Position numbers and translations under genes: made by a program. Shown here in pieces: positions 50,641-59,756 of a stretch of 64,000 nt of DNA (its first letter is position 1; each line of letters opens with the position of its first letter). The notes below the pieces were generated by a model. The model was not told where the DNA came from, ran no database searches, and worked only from the letters and a program-made list of their open reading frames with translations. Location: assembly GCA_963732095.1 (NCBI GenBank), contig CAVSZA010000014.1, forward strand, positions 186,001 to 250,000, written 5' to 3'. This DNA comes from AP-15 sp963732095. GTDB lineage: Bacteria > Pseudomonadota > Alphaproteobacteria > ATCC43930 > CGMCC-115725.

Positions 50641-51331
50641 GATGAGGGTTGGTCGTACAATATTAATCGTCGACGATGACGGCGCCTTGCGCCAATCGCT
50701 CGCAGAGCAGCTCGAGTTGCATGAAGAATTCGCCAGCGTTCAGTGCGACAGCGCGGCTCGGGCATTGCAACTGGCGAGCACCGAGCGGTTCGACGCCATT
50801 CTGCTCGATGTTGGGCTCCCTGATATGGATGGGCGAGAATTGTGCCGGCTGTTGCGCCGTACCGGGGTGCAGGTGCCGATAATCATGCTGACCGGAGCGG
50901 ACAGTGATGCCGACACCGTGCTCGGCCTCGATTCGGGCGCGGACGACTATGTGACAAAGCCGTTTCGCCTGAGTGTGCTGCTGGCCCGGCTGCGCGCCCA
51001 TTTGCGGCAGAGCGAGCACAGCGACGACGCGGTGTTTACGATCGGGCCCTACACGTTCCGTCCCAGCGTCAAGCTCCTCCTCGATGCGACCGGCCGCAAG
51101 AAGGTTAGGTTGACCGAGAAAGAGACGGCGATCCTGAAATATCTTTACCGCGCCGGCGATCATGTGATCGGGCGTGACACTCTTCTCGGCGAAGTATGGG
51201 GCTACAATGCCGGAGTGGCGACCCATACGCTGGAGACCCACGTCTACCGCCTTCGCCAAAAGATCGAGCGCGACCCGACGCGCGCCGAGATCCTGGTAAC
51301 CGAGCCCGGCGGCTACCGCCTCGTACCGTGA
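50639..51331 (+). CDS. OmpR/PhoB-family response regulator
   Basis: A 230-residue regulator. The receiver is intact: acidic pair in ILIVDDDGAL, phospho-Asp near 57 (AILLDVGLPDMDG), Thr in IIMLTGAD and Lys in DYVTKPF. The C-terminal winged helix (KVRLTEKETAILKYLYRAGD, ETHVYRLRQKIE, VTEPGGYRL) binds DNA. No histidine kinase is adjacent, so its partner lies elsewhere. The ATG at 50639 is close to a GGCGGGA site. Confidence 0.94.
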   Translation: MMRVGRTILIVDDDGALRQSLAEQLELHEEFASVQCDSAARALQLASTERFDAILLDVGLPDMDGRELCRLLRRTGVQVPIIMLTGADSDADTVLGLDSGADDYVTKPFRLSVLLARLRAHLRQSEHSDDAVFTIGPYTFRPSVKLLLDATGRKKVRLTEKETAILKYLYRAGDHVIGRDTLLGEVWGYNAGVATHTLETHVYRLRQKIERDPTRAEILVTEPGGYRLVP

Positions 51332-51377
51332 GCATCCTGCAGCTGAGGCGCCCAGAATACTCCGACCCGGGCAAGAA

Positions 51378-51520
51378 CTCCTCTCCACCCTTCACGGGGG
51401 AGAGGGAGGGCCCGTCGCGCAGCGGGGCGAGGGTGAGGTGGGCGATGCCGCAAACCGGCTCGGCGGCCCCCCTTACCCTGCCCTTTCCCCCCGGCCGGCG
51501 GGGGGAGAGGGTAGAGAGAG
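51378..51520. repeat. Two GC-rich palindromic repeats before the GT8-like gene
   Basis: The first hairpin pairs CCTCTCC with GGGGGAGAGGG (about 51380-51410). A second pairs CCCTTTCCCCCCGGC with GCGGGGGGAGAGGG (about 51480-51512), with GAGGGTGAGG between. Same family as the repeats in hyuB and mnmG. It lies in the otherwise empty 51332-51554 gap and might act as a transcription stop for the response-regulator gene. Confidence 0.65.
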
Positions 51521-51554
51521 CGCCGTTCGACGATTCTCGGCGGCAGCAGTGGCG

Positions 51555-52460
51555 ATGGACGGCGGGCGGCTGCTGATCGCCAGCGGCGCGGATCGCGAGT
51601 ATTTTCCACTGTTGCGAGATACGGTGCTGTCGATCCGGGCGCAGCGCCGAGACGTCGCGGTCGGGATCCTCGATCTCGGGCTCGACGGGGAACAATGCGA
51701 CTGGCTGTCCCCGCGGGTCGAACACGTCGTGCGGCCGGGTTGGGATCTCGATTTTCGCGGCCGCGCGCGCAAGCCGGACACGTTCAAGGCGCAGGTGGCG
51801 CGCCCGTTTCTGCGGCGGCACTTTCCGGGGTATGAGGTTTATCTTTGGGTCGATGCCGATGCTTGGCTCCAGGACGGGCGGGTGATCGACCTTTACGTGA
51901 ACGCAGCGGGTCGCGACAGGCTGGCGATCACGCCCGAGATCGACCGCGCCTACAAGCGCCATTACAAGCGGCCGAAGCCGTTCGGCTGGACATTGGCGTG
52001 GAAGAATTATCGGCAAGCGTTCGGCTGGCGCGCTGCCGATCGTCTGGGGCGCAACCCGATGGTCAACTGCGGGGTATTCGCATTGCATCGCGACGCACCG
52101 CATTGGGACGCCTGGGCGCGTGTCCTCGCGCAAGTGCTGCAGCGGACGCAATTCTTTTTTGTCGAGCAGACGGCCCTCAATTATGTGATCTTTGCCGAGC
52201 ATCTGCCAGTCAACCTTCTCCCGGCCTATTGCAACTGGATGCCGGGGGATGCCCCGCCGGCCTTCGACGCCGGCCGCGGCCTCTTTGTCGAGCCCTACGC
52301 GCCCCATGCAGTGATCGGCGTCATGCATCTCGCCGGCCGCGAGCAGAAGACGCACCTCTTCCGGCTCGACCGCCTCGACGGCGGGACCGTCGAAACCTCG
52401 CTGCGGTACAGCGAGAGCCGATCGTTGTGCGGCCGCTCTCTCGGCGGGGCTTCCGGTTAG
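51555..52460 (+). CDS. Glycosyltransferase, GT8-like
   Basis: A 301-residue protein. A nucleotide-sugar-binding strand and metal motif are visible: VYLWVDADAWLQDG (DxD at Asp-Ala-Asp) near residue 97, with NCGVFALHRDAPHWDAW and EQTALNYVIF later. The ATG at 51555 is preferred; codons upstream come from the palindromic repeat. It would transfer a sugar to an unknown acceptor. The SGNH hydrolase gene follows after 11 bases, probably in one operon, perhaps for exopolysaccharide decoration (inference). Confidence 0.75.
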   Translation: MDGGRLLIASGADREYFPLLRDTVLSIRAQRRDVAVGILDLGLDGEQCDWLSPRVEHVVRPGWDLDFRGRARKPDTFKAQVARPFLRRHFPGYEVYLWVDADAWLQDGRVIDLYVNAAGRDRLAITPEIDRAYKRHYKRPKPFGWTLAWKNYRQAFGWRAADRLGRNPMVNCGVFALHRDAPHWDAWARVLAQVLQRTQFFFVEQTALNYVIFAEHLPVNLLPAYCNWMPGDAPPAFDAGRGLFVEPYAPHAVIGVMHLAGREQKTHLFRLDRLDGGTVETSLRYSESRSLCGRSLGGASG

Positions 52461-52471
52461 GGTATCGGGGA

Positions 52472-53686
52472 ATGCTGGGCGAGCTCGGCCGGTTTGTCGT
52501 CGCCCTGTGGCATGTGGTCGGGCTGCTGTTGCTGGCAGTGATCGTCACCGAGTTCGGCATCGAGGGGTGGCGACGCCTGAGCCGCCTGTTGCGCTATCGC
52601 CGCTCGACCCGCCCGGACCGTGCCGCGACCGCCGACGCCTACGGCGGCGCCGATTGGTCAGCACGGTATTTCGACGAGTTCCGCCGCGCCGTCCGCGTCG
52701 ACTGGAAGCCCTATGTCGAATGGTGGCAGCGCCCGTTCCGCGGTGCCTACGTGACGCTTGACGAACGCGGGCTGCGGCCGACGCCAGGCGAGAAGACTGC
52801 GGATGGCGAGACAATCCGTATCCTTTGCTTTGGCGGCTCGACAATGATGGGAATGGGGGCGCGCGACGACCAAACCATTCCGGCGGTACTGGCACGCCGG
52901 CTTACCGAGCGCGGATACCGCGTTTCAGTAACGAATTATGGCCAGCTCGGGCACAACAGCACGCAGGAGGTCATCACCTTGCAGCAGCTGTTGAAATCCG
53001 GAGAACGGCTCGATATCGCCTTGTTCTATGATGGCATCAACGAGATGGCGTGCGCCGAGCAGACCGGCCGTGCCGACGGGCTGTTCAACGAGGCGCGCCG
53101 GCGAGCCGAGTTCAACCTGCTTCATCCGGATCGACGGCGCGATCTGATTACCGTGGCTTTGATCGGTGCGGCGCCGCGCACCCTGCGGCGCTTGCGCCGG
53201 CTGACCGACCTTCGATTGCGGGGCCCATTGCCGGTGGAGCAGGCCGGTCTCTCGCAGGTCGACCTGGTAGAGCTCGCCCGCAAGGTCATTGCGGCGTATG
53301 TCGGTAATGTGCGTCTGGTACGCCTGCTGGGACGTGAATACGGCTTTCAGCCGATCTTTTTTTGGCAGCCGATGATCACCACAAAGAAATCCAAAACCGA
53401 GGACGAGCAGCGCTGGCTCGACGACTATACGAACGATCCCGAGCGTCGACGTCTACTCTATGAAGCCATCCTCGGCGAGCGCCGCTGCAATCCCGACCTC
53501 GTGAACGCCGCAGATGCGGTTGATCTGTCGGCACTTTTTGACGATTGGACAGACCCGGTTTATATCGATCTCTATCACTTGTCGGAGACCGGCAACGCGG
53601 CCGTGGCGACGGCCATACTGCCGATCGTGGATGCGGCTCTCGCTGTACGATGCCGGGCCAAGGATGCTGTAGGGAGAGGGTACTAG
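52472..53686 (+). CDS. SGNH/GDSL-family hydrolase with N-terminal membrane anchor
   Basis: A 404-residue protein. It has one transmembrane helix (residues 7-27, FVVALWHVVGLLLLAVIVTEF), then a hydrolase domain beginning ILCFGGSTMMGMG (GDSL-like serine), with NYGQLGHNSTQEVI (block III Asn), FYDGINEMA and a C-terminal DLYHLSETGN (Asp-x-x-His dyad). These enzymes deacetylate or deesterify sugars or lipids, here probably at the membrane face. The ATG at 52472 has GGGGA upstream. A small membrane protein gene follows after one base. Confidence 0.85.
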   Translation: MLGELGRFVVALWHVVGLLLLAVIVTEFGIEGWRRLSRLLRYRRSTRPDRAATADAYGGADWSARYFDEFRRAVRVDWKPYVEWWQRPFRGAYVTLDERGLRPTPGEKTADGETIRILCFGGSTMMGMGARDDQTIPAVLARRLTERGYRVSVTNYGQLGHNSTQEVITLQQLLKSGERLDIALFYDGINEMACAEQTGRADGLFNEARRRAEFNLLHPDRRRDLITVALIGAAPRTLRRLRRLTDLRLRGPLPVEQAGLSQVDLVELARKVIAAYVGNVRLVRLLGREYGFQPIFFWQPMITTKKSKTEDEQRWLDDYTNDPERRRLLYEAILGERRCNPDLVNAADAVDLSALFDDWTDPVYIDLYHLSETGNAAVATAILPIVDAALAVRCRAKDAVGRGY

Positions 53687-53687
53687 G

Positions 53688-53813
53688 ATGGAGTGGGGGA
53701 TTTTGCTCGGCCTGGCTGTTACCATCCTGGCAGTCGGCGCGCACAGCCGCATGCGCCGAGTAAGACGCCGTCGACCCGACGGTGGAGCCAACAATATTTA
53801 CCCGCTATGGTAG
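53688..53813 (+). CDS. Small single-helix membrane protein, 41 residues
   Basis: The ATG at 53688 lies one base after the hydrolase stop and has GGGAGAGGG about 8 bases upstream. The product is one transmembrane helix (GILLGLAVTILAVGA) followed by a basic tail (SRMRRVRRRRPDG). The position suggests translational coupling with the SGNH hydrolase. Too short to place in a family. Confidence 0.55.
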   Translation: MEWGILLGLAVTILAVGAHSRMRRVRRRRPDGGANNIYPLW

Positions 53814-53899
53814 ATACCCGGGCCGGCAGATTTCTACTTCGCGATCCACCGCTCCGATAATACTCTTCGAGCGAGTCGACCTGATGGGAGGATAAAAAT

Positions 53900-54319
53900 A
53901 TGCAGCGTGCGCTATTACTTAGTTCTGGTTTCCTCGCGCTTTTCCTGACCGTGGGGCTCGCGCAGGCTGATCAAATGAAGTTCAACGCGGTGCTCGCTCC
54001 TGGACCGGGGGTGACCAGTTCGGGCAAAGGCACCGCGACGGCAATCCTCGACACTGCCACCAAAACGCTGACGTGGGATGTTAATTATTCCGGCCTCAGC
54101 GGACCCGCGACGGCCGCGCATATCCACGGACCCGCCGATCCCGGTGCGAACGCCCCGATCGTCGTGCCGTTTACCGGCAACCTCACGAGTCCGATCAAGG
54201 GTTCGGCGACATTGACGGATGCGCAGATCGCGCAGCTGGAGGCCGGGAAGTGGTACGTCAACGTCCACACCGAAACCAATAAGCCCGGGGAAATTCGCGG
54301 CCAGCTGGTCCGATCGTAA
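53900..54319 (+). CDS. CHRD-domain secreted protein
   Basis: A 139-residue protein. The signal peptide (MQRALLLSSGFLALFLTVGLAQA) is followed by a CHRD domain: FNAVLAPGPGVTSSGKGTATAILD, LTWDVNYSGLSGPATAAHIHGPA and WYVNVHTETNKPGEIRGQL. Domain function is unknown; it is a beta-sandwich often found in exported bacterial proteins. A GGGAGGA ribosome site precedes the ATG. Confidence 0.92.
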   Translation: MQRALLLSSGFLALFLTVGLAQADQMKFNAVLAPGPGVTSSGKGTATAILDTATKTLTWDVNYSGLSGPATAAHIHGPADPGANAPIVVPFTGNLTSPIKGSATLTDAQIAQLEAGKWYVNVHTETNKPGEIRGQLVRS

Positions 54320-54347
54320 TCGCCGGGGCGCCGTTCAGCCCTGCTGT

Positions 54348-55022
54348 TCAGCCCACCGGGCGGCTGTGGCGTACGGCGAGCGAACAGGGGTCGGCGCTGC
54401 CGTCGGGCGGCTCGATCCTGACCAACAGCTGACCATGCAGCCCGCACCAGCCATTGGCGGGGCCGAAGAGGCAGCCTTCGAACGCTTGCAGCGTAGTATC
54501 GCGAAAAATAGCACTGACGACGGCCCCGTCGCGCAGCCATTTTTCCTCTGCCGCGGCCTGGTAGCCCCCCGAGGGACGCGGGGGAACTTCGCAGATCTCG
54601 TCAGGTCGTCCGTAAACCGCGTTCAGCGCCGCCGAAATCGCACGGAATGCCGGCGGGTTGACGCCGTGCGGCGGCCGCTCCAGCTGGACGCGTTTCAGAC
54701 CATGCGTTGCTTTATCCATTTGAAAGAAGGTCACGACCGGAACGCCGCCCAGCGTTTCCTTCTCCAGCACGACGTCGACGTAGCTGTCCCCGAAATCCAG
54801 GCTTTTGGGAAGCCGCGTCGCTGCCGCGCCAAAGTGCTGCAATAGCTGCTGCGAAGTCTCGCCCCAATGCACCTGGTTCAATAATTCTGGAAGGCCGTCT
54901 CCTGCCGACGCGTCGCGGTGCGGCGATGCGATAAAGAGCGCGATGAGAAAGACAAGGGTGGAGACGAGCGCTCGCCCCTCTCCACCGTTCGCCTTCACCG
55001 GAGCCAAACTCGTCGGTGCCAT
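54348..55022 (-). CDS. Exported hypothetical protein coupled to hsp20 genes
   Basis: A 224-residue protein. A hydrophobic segment near residues 18-35 (ALVSTLVFLIALFIASP) is a signal anchor or peptide. The rest is beta-rich with two cysteines near the end (FEGCLFG, GWCGLHGQ). Its ATG overlaps the stop of the downstream-coded hsp20 gene (TAATG), so it is translated with the chaperones. No family recognised. Confidence 0.75.
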   Translation of the reverse strand: MAPTSLAPVKANGGEGRALVSTLVFLIALFIASPHRDASAGDGLPELLNQVHWGETSQQLLQHFGAAATRLPKSLDFGDSYVDVVLEKETLGGVPVVTFFQMDKATHGLKRVQLERPPHGVNPPAFRAISAALNAVYGRPDEICEVPPRPSGGYQAAAEEKWLRDGAVVSAIFRDTTLQAFEGCLFGPANGWCGLHGQLLVRIEPPDGSADPCSLAVRHSRPVG

Positions 55023-55438
55023 TAAGAAGCTTTGAGTTCGATCTTTCTGGCCTTTGCGGCTTCAGCCTTTGGCAGGACGAGCTGCAAGACACCCTCCTTG
55101 AGGGTGGCCTCGATGCGGTCGCGGTCGATGTTTTCCGACAGCGTGAAAACGCGCTCGTAGTCCCCGTCGGCATACTCGTTATACACCCGCTGGTACCCGC
55201 CATGCTCGTTGGCGGCGCTGCGTCCGCGGATCGTCAACACGCGCCGTTCGAGGCTGATATCGACCCCTTCCGGGGAAACTCCGGGCATTTCCGCCAGCAC
55301 GACGATGCTGTCCTTGGTTTCATAGATATCGGCCGGTGGCAGAAACACCGGCCGCGGCGGTGTGCGTTGGCCGGCTTCCCTGGTGGATTCCCTGGTGGCC
55401 GGCGTCTGTTGCTCGACGGTTCTGACTTCCTGGGCCAT
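55022..55438 (-). CDS. Hsp20/alpha-crystallin chaperone (second)
   Basis: A 138-residue small heat-shock protein. The alpha-crystallin domain runs from about residue 38 (PPADIYETKDSIVVLAEMPGV) through LERRVLTIRGRS and VFTLSENIDRDRIEATLKEGVLQLVLPK, with an A-x-x-x-I-x-I tail (ARKIELK). The N-terminal arm is Thr/Arg-rich (VRTVEQQTPATREST). An AAGGAG site is 8 bases before the ATG at 55438. It prevents aggregation of unfolding proteins. Confidence 0.94.
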   Translation of the reverse strand: MAQEVRTVEQQTPATRESTREAGQRTPPRPVFLPPADIYETKDSIVVLAEMPGVSPEGVDISLERRVLTIRGRSAANEHGGYQRVYNEYADGDYERVFTLSENIDRDRIEATLKEGVLQLVLPKAEAAKARKIELKAS

Positions 55439-55460
55439 GATTGCACTCCTTCCGCTCGGG

Positions 55461-55898
55461 TCAAGCAGCGCGGATTTCGATCTTCCTCGGCCGATCCGCT
55501 TCCAGCCGCTGCAATTCGATTTCCAGGATGCCGTTGTTGAAACGAGCCTGGACCTTCTCGGGATCGACACGGAACGGCAGCTGGACCGCGCGCGAGAAAG
55601 TGCCGTAGGCACGCTCGCGGCGCTGCCAACTGACGTTTTGCTCTTGTGACTTCGGTTCGCGCTTGCCCGCGAGCGTGAGGACATCCTCTTCGAGGCTGAG
55701 ATTTACGTCATCGCGGGTAATGCCCGACACTTCGGCCGTCACAACGACACTGTTTTCGCCGAGCCAGATGTTGATCGGCGGAAAGTCGCGTGCGGCAGTC
55801 GCGTTGAACCCGGAAAAGACCCGGTTCATTTCGCCCTGCATTCGCCGCAGTTCGGCAAAAGGGTCGAAACCCAATCGCGGAAATTCCGAAAGCGCCAT
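55461..55898 (-). CDS. Hsp20/alpha-crystallin chaperone (first)
   Basis: A 145-residue small heat-shock protein. The N-terminal arm begins MALSEFPRLGFDPFAELRRM, and the alpha-crystallin domain includes INIWLGENSVVVTAEVSGITRDDVNLSLEEDVLTLAG and FRVDPEKVQARFNNGILEIEL. First gene of a three-gene heat-stress operon with the second hsp20 and the exported protein. A possible heat-shock promoter lies just upstream (55941-55964). Confidence 0.95.
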   Translation of the reverse strand: MALSEFPRLGFDPFAELRRMQGEMNRVFSGFNATAARDFPPINIWLGENSVVVTAEVSGITRDDVNLSLEEDVLTLAGKREPKSQEQNVSWQRRERAYGTFSRAVQLPFRVDPEKVQARFNNGILEIELQRLEADRPRKIEIRAA

Positions 55899-55940
55899 GG
55901 TTCACCTCTCTCTGCATATTCACCCTGGTAACGCATGCGG

Positions 55941-55964
55941 ATGGCGACTAGCGCGGCACACAAG
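55941..55964 (-). promoter_or_regulatory. Possible sigma-32-type promoter for the hsp20 operon
   Basis: On the minus strand CTTG is followed, 16 bases on, by CCAT, close to the CTTG/CCCAT pattern used by RpoH. It lies about 42 bases before the hsp20 start. Weak match; inferred from the gene type. Confidence 0.3.
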
Positions 55965-56433
55965 GAAAAAATCTTCAGCGGCTGTGGCGACCCGCGCGGG
56001 AGGAGGTTGGATAACAACTCGGATCACATCCTCCCAGCGAAGCGACATGACCGCGGCCGACCATCTCAGGTCCGACCGACATTCCCTGCCGAGACCCGTT
56101 AGTAGGCATCCGGCACGCCTTCGATTTAGTGACCCCGCGGTGATCTTCAACCTCCTCCCCATGCACTAAATCCGTCAGCAAAAACAGCGTGCTGGGCGGT
56201 CGGACAAGGTCTTGAATGGCGTTCCGGATCGCTTACATCGTTCAACCGCAAGATTGGCGGGTGCCGCCCGCGGCCACAACACCTGTGGGTCGGGCTTGAG
56301 CAGACGAAAGCAGCACAACTGCGATCTGTGCCGCGAGCTACCAATCTTCTTTGGACCCTGGAACTTCCCAATTCCAAAAGAGTTCTTGATTTTGCGGTCG
56401 CTATATTAGCGAGTTCAATTGCAGGTCTGGGAA
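55965..56433. other. Gene-free stretch between the hsp20 operon and a glycosyltransferase gene
   Basis: No gene is supported. The only regulatory-looking item is the possible heat-shock promoter at its left edge. The last 60 bases are AT-richer and may hold the promoter for the gene at 56434. Confidence 0.3.
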
Positions 56434-57516
56434 ATGAGGATCGCGCAAGTTTCACCTTTGTACGAGAGTTGTCCGCCGCAGCTTTACGGCGGCACCGAAC
56501 GGGTTGTCTCCTATCTGACCGAAGAGCTGGTACGCCAGGGTCATGAGGTCACTCTGTTTGCCAGCGGCAACTCGCAGACGCAGGCGAGATTGCGACCCGC
56601 GTGCGGTCGCGCGCTACGTCTCGATCCTCGATGCAGGGATCCCCTTCCTCATCACCTGGTGATGCTGAATCGCGTCGCGCGGAGCGCCGAAGAATTCGAC
56701 ATTATCCATTTTCATGTGGATTTTCTGCATTTTCCATTGTTTGCCCGGCTCTGGGGCAAGACCTTGACGACGACGCACGGCCGCCTCGATCTGCCGGATT
56801 TGCCTCCGCTCTTTCGCGAATTTCCGATGATGGCGCTGGTGTCCATCTCGGACGCTCAACGGGCGCCGGTGCCGTGGGCTAGCTGGCACGGCACTGTTCA
56901 TCACGGTCTCCCGACAGATCTTTATCTTCCTGGCCGTGGGGACGGCGGCTACCTGGCCTTTATCGGCCGGATAAGCCCCGAGAAGGGGGTGGAAAAGGCG
57001 ATCAAAATTGCGCGCCGCGCAGGAATACCGCTGAAAATCGCGGCTAAGGTCGACAACGCCGATCTTGATTATTACAATAACAAGGTCAAAAGACTGCTGA
57101 AGGAACCGGGGGTGGAATTCATCGGCGAGATCGGCGACCGCGACAAAAGAGAATTTCTCGGTCAGGCGATGGCGCTGCTGTTCCCGATCGACTGGCCGGA
57201 ACCTTTCGGGCTGGTCGCGATCGAGGCGATGGCCAATGGCACCCCTGTAATCGCGCTCAGACGCGGCTCTGTTCCGGAAATCATCGACGAGGGGGTGACG
57301 GGCTTTGTGGCCGACAGCATCGATACGGCGCTTGCCGCAGTCCCGCGAGCCGCAGCGCTTGATCGGGGCGGAGTTCGTCGTCGCTTCGAAGAGCGGTTCT
57401 CGGTCGAGCGCATGGCGCGCGGCTACGTCGAGCTTTACGACGGTGTGCTGCGCCGCAGCGCGATCGACACGGTTGTCTTGAGCACCAGCGCAGCCGGTCA
57501 GCGGGAAGCGGCCTGA
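56434..57516 (+). CDS. Glycosyltransferase family 4 protein
   Basis: A 360-residue GT-B glycosyltransferase. The N-terminal MRIAQVSPLYESCPPQLYGGTERVV and the donor-binding C-domain (GYLAFIGRISPEKGVEKAIKIA; LFPIDWPEPFGLVAIEAMANGTPVIALRRGSVPEII with the E-x7-E motif) are clear. The ATG at 56434 is preferred to an upstream TTG. Paired with the glycogen-debranching-type enzyme gene that follows after 51 bases; together they may make or remodel a glucan or glycoside. Confidence 0.92.
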   Translation: MRIAQVSPLYESCPPQLYGGTERVVSYLTEELVRQGHEVTLFASGNSQTQARLRPACGRALRLDPRCRDPLPHHLVMLNRVARSAEEFDIIHFHVDFLHFPLFARLWGKTLTTTHGRLDLPDLPPLFREFPMMALVSISDAQRAPVPWASWHGTVHHGLPTDLYLPGRGDGGYLAFIGRISPEKGVEKAIKIARRAGIPLKIAAKVDNADLDYYNNKVKRLLKEPGVEFIGEIGDRDKREFLGQAMALLFPIDWPEPFGLVAIEAMANGTPVIALRRGSVPEIIDEGVTGFVADSIDTALAAVPRAAALDRGGVRRRFEERFSVERMARGYVELYDGVLRRSAIDTVVLSTSAAGQREAA

Positions 57517-57567
57517 CCTCCCAGAGCCATACCGACGAGACTGCGCTGGCTGCTGAGCGGGCCGGCG

Positions 57568-59727
57568 ATGAGGAAGCGTCACCGTTTTACATCGAGTTCG
57601 AACGTCTCCTTCCAGGAGCGCCGGACGCGCACCCTCAAATCCGGCTATACCTTTGCCTTGTTTGATCACCGGGGCGATATCGTGCCGGGTGAAGGCAATT
57701 CCGACGGCCTCTATCTTCACGACACGCGTTTTCTCTCGCAACTCGAGCTGCGGTTGAATGGTGCGCCGCTCCTCCTGCTCAGCTCGAATGTGCAGGAAGA
57801 CAACGCGGTCCTGGCCGTCGACTTGGCGAACCCCGAACTGATCTCTCGCGATGGGATCGCCTTCCGAGGCGAATTGATCCATGTGAACCGGCTCAAATTT
57901 ATTTGGCAGAACGCGTGTTACGAGCGGCTCCTCGTTCACAACTTCGATACCCGAGCCCGTGATGTGAGGCTCGGGATCAGGTTTGCCGCTGATTTTGCCG
58001 ACCTCTTCGAGGTGAGGGGGCAGAAACGGGCCCGGCGAGGCCAAGTCTTCACCGAACGCAGGTCCGCATCATCCGTCGTCTTGAGGTATCTCGGCCTCGA
58101 CGAGGTAGAGAGGTTCACGAGTATCGAGTTCGAGCCGGCCCCGACCCGGCTCGATACCGCAACTGCCCTCTACGAGTTTGCGCTCGGGCCGGGCGAGGGG
58201 ATGCGATCCGTGCTTCGGATGGCGTGCCGGGACAGTGGCAATCAGAAGATTGGCGTCAGTCGGCAATTTTACAGCTCACTTCGCACGGCGCGGCGTGCCC
58301 TCAGAGCTTCCAGCGGGCGGGCCGCCAGCGTCGACAGCTCCAATTCGCTTTTCAACGAGTTTGCGCGCCGCTCGGTCGCCGATCTTTACATGCTGCTGAC
58401 CGAGACCGCGTTTGGTCCCTATCCGTTCGCTGGCATCCCGTGGTTCAGCACGCCGTTTGGGCGCGACGGCATCCTGACGGCCCTGTTCACCTTGTGGGTC
58501 GATCCGTCGATCGCCAAAGGCGTATTGCGCTTTCTCGCGGCGACGCAATCGACCGATTTCGATCCGGAGCGCGACGCCGAGCCGGGCAAAATTCTGCACG
58601 AGATGCGGGACGGCGAGATGGCGCGGCTAGGCGAGGTACCGTTCGCGCGTTACTACGGCAGCGTTGATGCGACACCGCTGTTCGTACTGTTGGTTGGCGA
58701 ATACTTCAGACGCACCGGAGATCTCGGTACGGTTCGGGAGCTATGGCCGAACGTCCAAGCTGCCCTCCATTGGATTGACACCTATGGCGACCTGGATGGT
58801 GACGGGTTTGTGGAATATCAGCGCAGGAACGCCGAAGGGTTGGTTAATCAGGGCTGGAAGGATTCGAACGAGGCAATCTTCCACGTGGATGGCCGCCTGG
58901 CTGAAGGCCCAATCGCTCTGTGCGAAGTTCAGGCTTACGTTTACGGCGCCAAGCGACACGCAGCGACTCTGGCTTCGGCGCTCGACCATTCGGTAGCCGC
59001 CGCCACCCTCTCGCACCAGGCGGACGCGTTGCGCGAACGGTTCGAGGCGGCGTTCTGGTGCGACGACCTGGCGACCTACGCGCTCGCGCTGGACGGCGCC
59101 AAGCAGCCATGCCGGGTGATTTCATCGAATGCCGGGCATGCGTTGCTGACGGGGATCGCCGCCCCCGAGCGCGCCGCACGCGTGGCCGACACGCTGCTCG
59201 GCACCAGCTGCTTTTCCGGATGGGGCGTGCGCACGGTGGCGCGATCGGCCGCGCGCTACAATCCGATTTCCTACCACAACGGCTCGGTTTGGCCGCATGA
59301 CAACGCGGTAATAGCCCTGGGTCTCGCCCGTTACGGCCTGAAATCCGGTGTCCTGCGGATCTTCAAGGGCCTCTTCCAGGCCGCGAGCTACATGGATTTG
59401 CGGCGGCTCCCGGAATTGTTCTGCGGGTTTGCCTGGCGGCAACTGACCGCCCCGACACTCTACCCGGTCGCCTGCGCGCCGCAGGCTTGGGCGAGCGCCA
59501 CCGTGTTCGCGTTGTTGCAGGCGAGTCTCAGTCTGGGCTTCGATCAGACCGGTGATGAGATCCGGTTCGAGCGACCGGTGCTGCCGGATTTTCTCGACCA
59601 CCTGCACCTGCGCGGGCTGCAGGCGAGGCACGGTGTTGCCGATGTCCTGCTGCGCCGCTACGGCAGCGAGGTATCGGTCGACATCACGCGCCGTCAGGGA
59701 AAGGTGCCGATCGTCATTGTTCGTTGA
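57568..59727 (+). CDS. Amylo-alpha-1,6-glucosidase-type glycogen debranching protein
   Basis: A 719-residue protein. The N-terminal GDE_N_bis beta domain (LKSGYTFALFDHRGDIVPG, LYLHDTRFLSQLEL) is followed by an (alpha/alpha)6 catalytic domain with GIPWFSTPFGRDGILTALF, NEAIFHVDGRLAEGPIALCEVQ and SYHNGSVWPHDNAVIA, all standard for the family. It hydrolyses alpha-1,6-glucosidic links or related substrates. It follows the GT4 gene in the same direction; it is convergent with the peptidase gene. Confidence 0.93.
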   Translation: MRKRHRFTSSSNVSFQERRTRTLKSGYTFALFDHRGDIVPGEGNSDGLYLHDTRFLSQLELRLNGAPLLLLSSNVQEDNAVLAVDLANPELISRDGIAFRGELIHVNRLKFIWQNACYERLLVHNFDTRARDVRLGIRFAADFADLFEVRGQKRARRGQVFTERRSASSVVLRYLGLDEVERFTSIEFEPAPTRLDTATALYEFALGPGEGMRSVLRMACRDSGNQKIGVSRQFYSSLRTARRALRASSGRAASVDSSNSLFNEFARRSVADLYMLLTETAFGPYPFAGIPWFSTPFGRDGILTALFTLWVDPSIAKGVLRFLAATQSTDFDPERDAEPGKILHEMRDGEMARLGEVPFARYYGSVDATPLFVLLVGEYFRRTGDLGTVRELWPNVQAALHWIDTYGDLDGDGFVEYQRRNAEGLVNQGWKDSNEAIFHVDGRLAEGPIALCEVQAYVYGAKRHAATLASALDHSVAAATLSHQADALRERFEAAFWCDDLATYALALDGAKQPCRVISSNAGHALLTGIAAPERAARVADTLLGTSCFSGWGVRTVARSAARYNPISYHNGSVWPHDNAVIALGLARYGLKSGVLRIFKGLFQAASYMDLRRLPELFCGFAWRQLTAPTLYPVACAPQAWASATVFALLQASLSLGFDQTGDEIRFERPVLPDFLDHLHLRGLQARHGVADVLLRRYGSEVSVDITRRQGKVPIVIVR

Positions 59728-59756
59728 GGTCATCGTTTGTTGAGGTTGGGTCGGCT

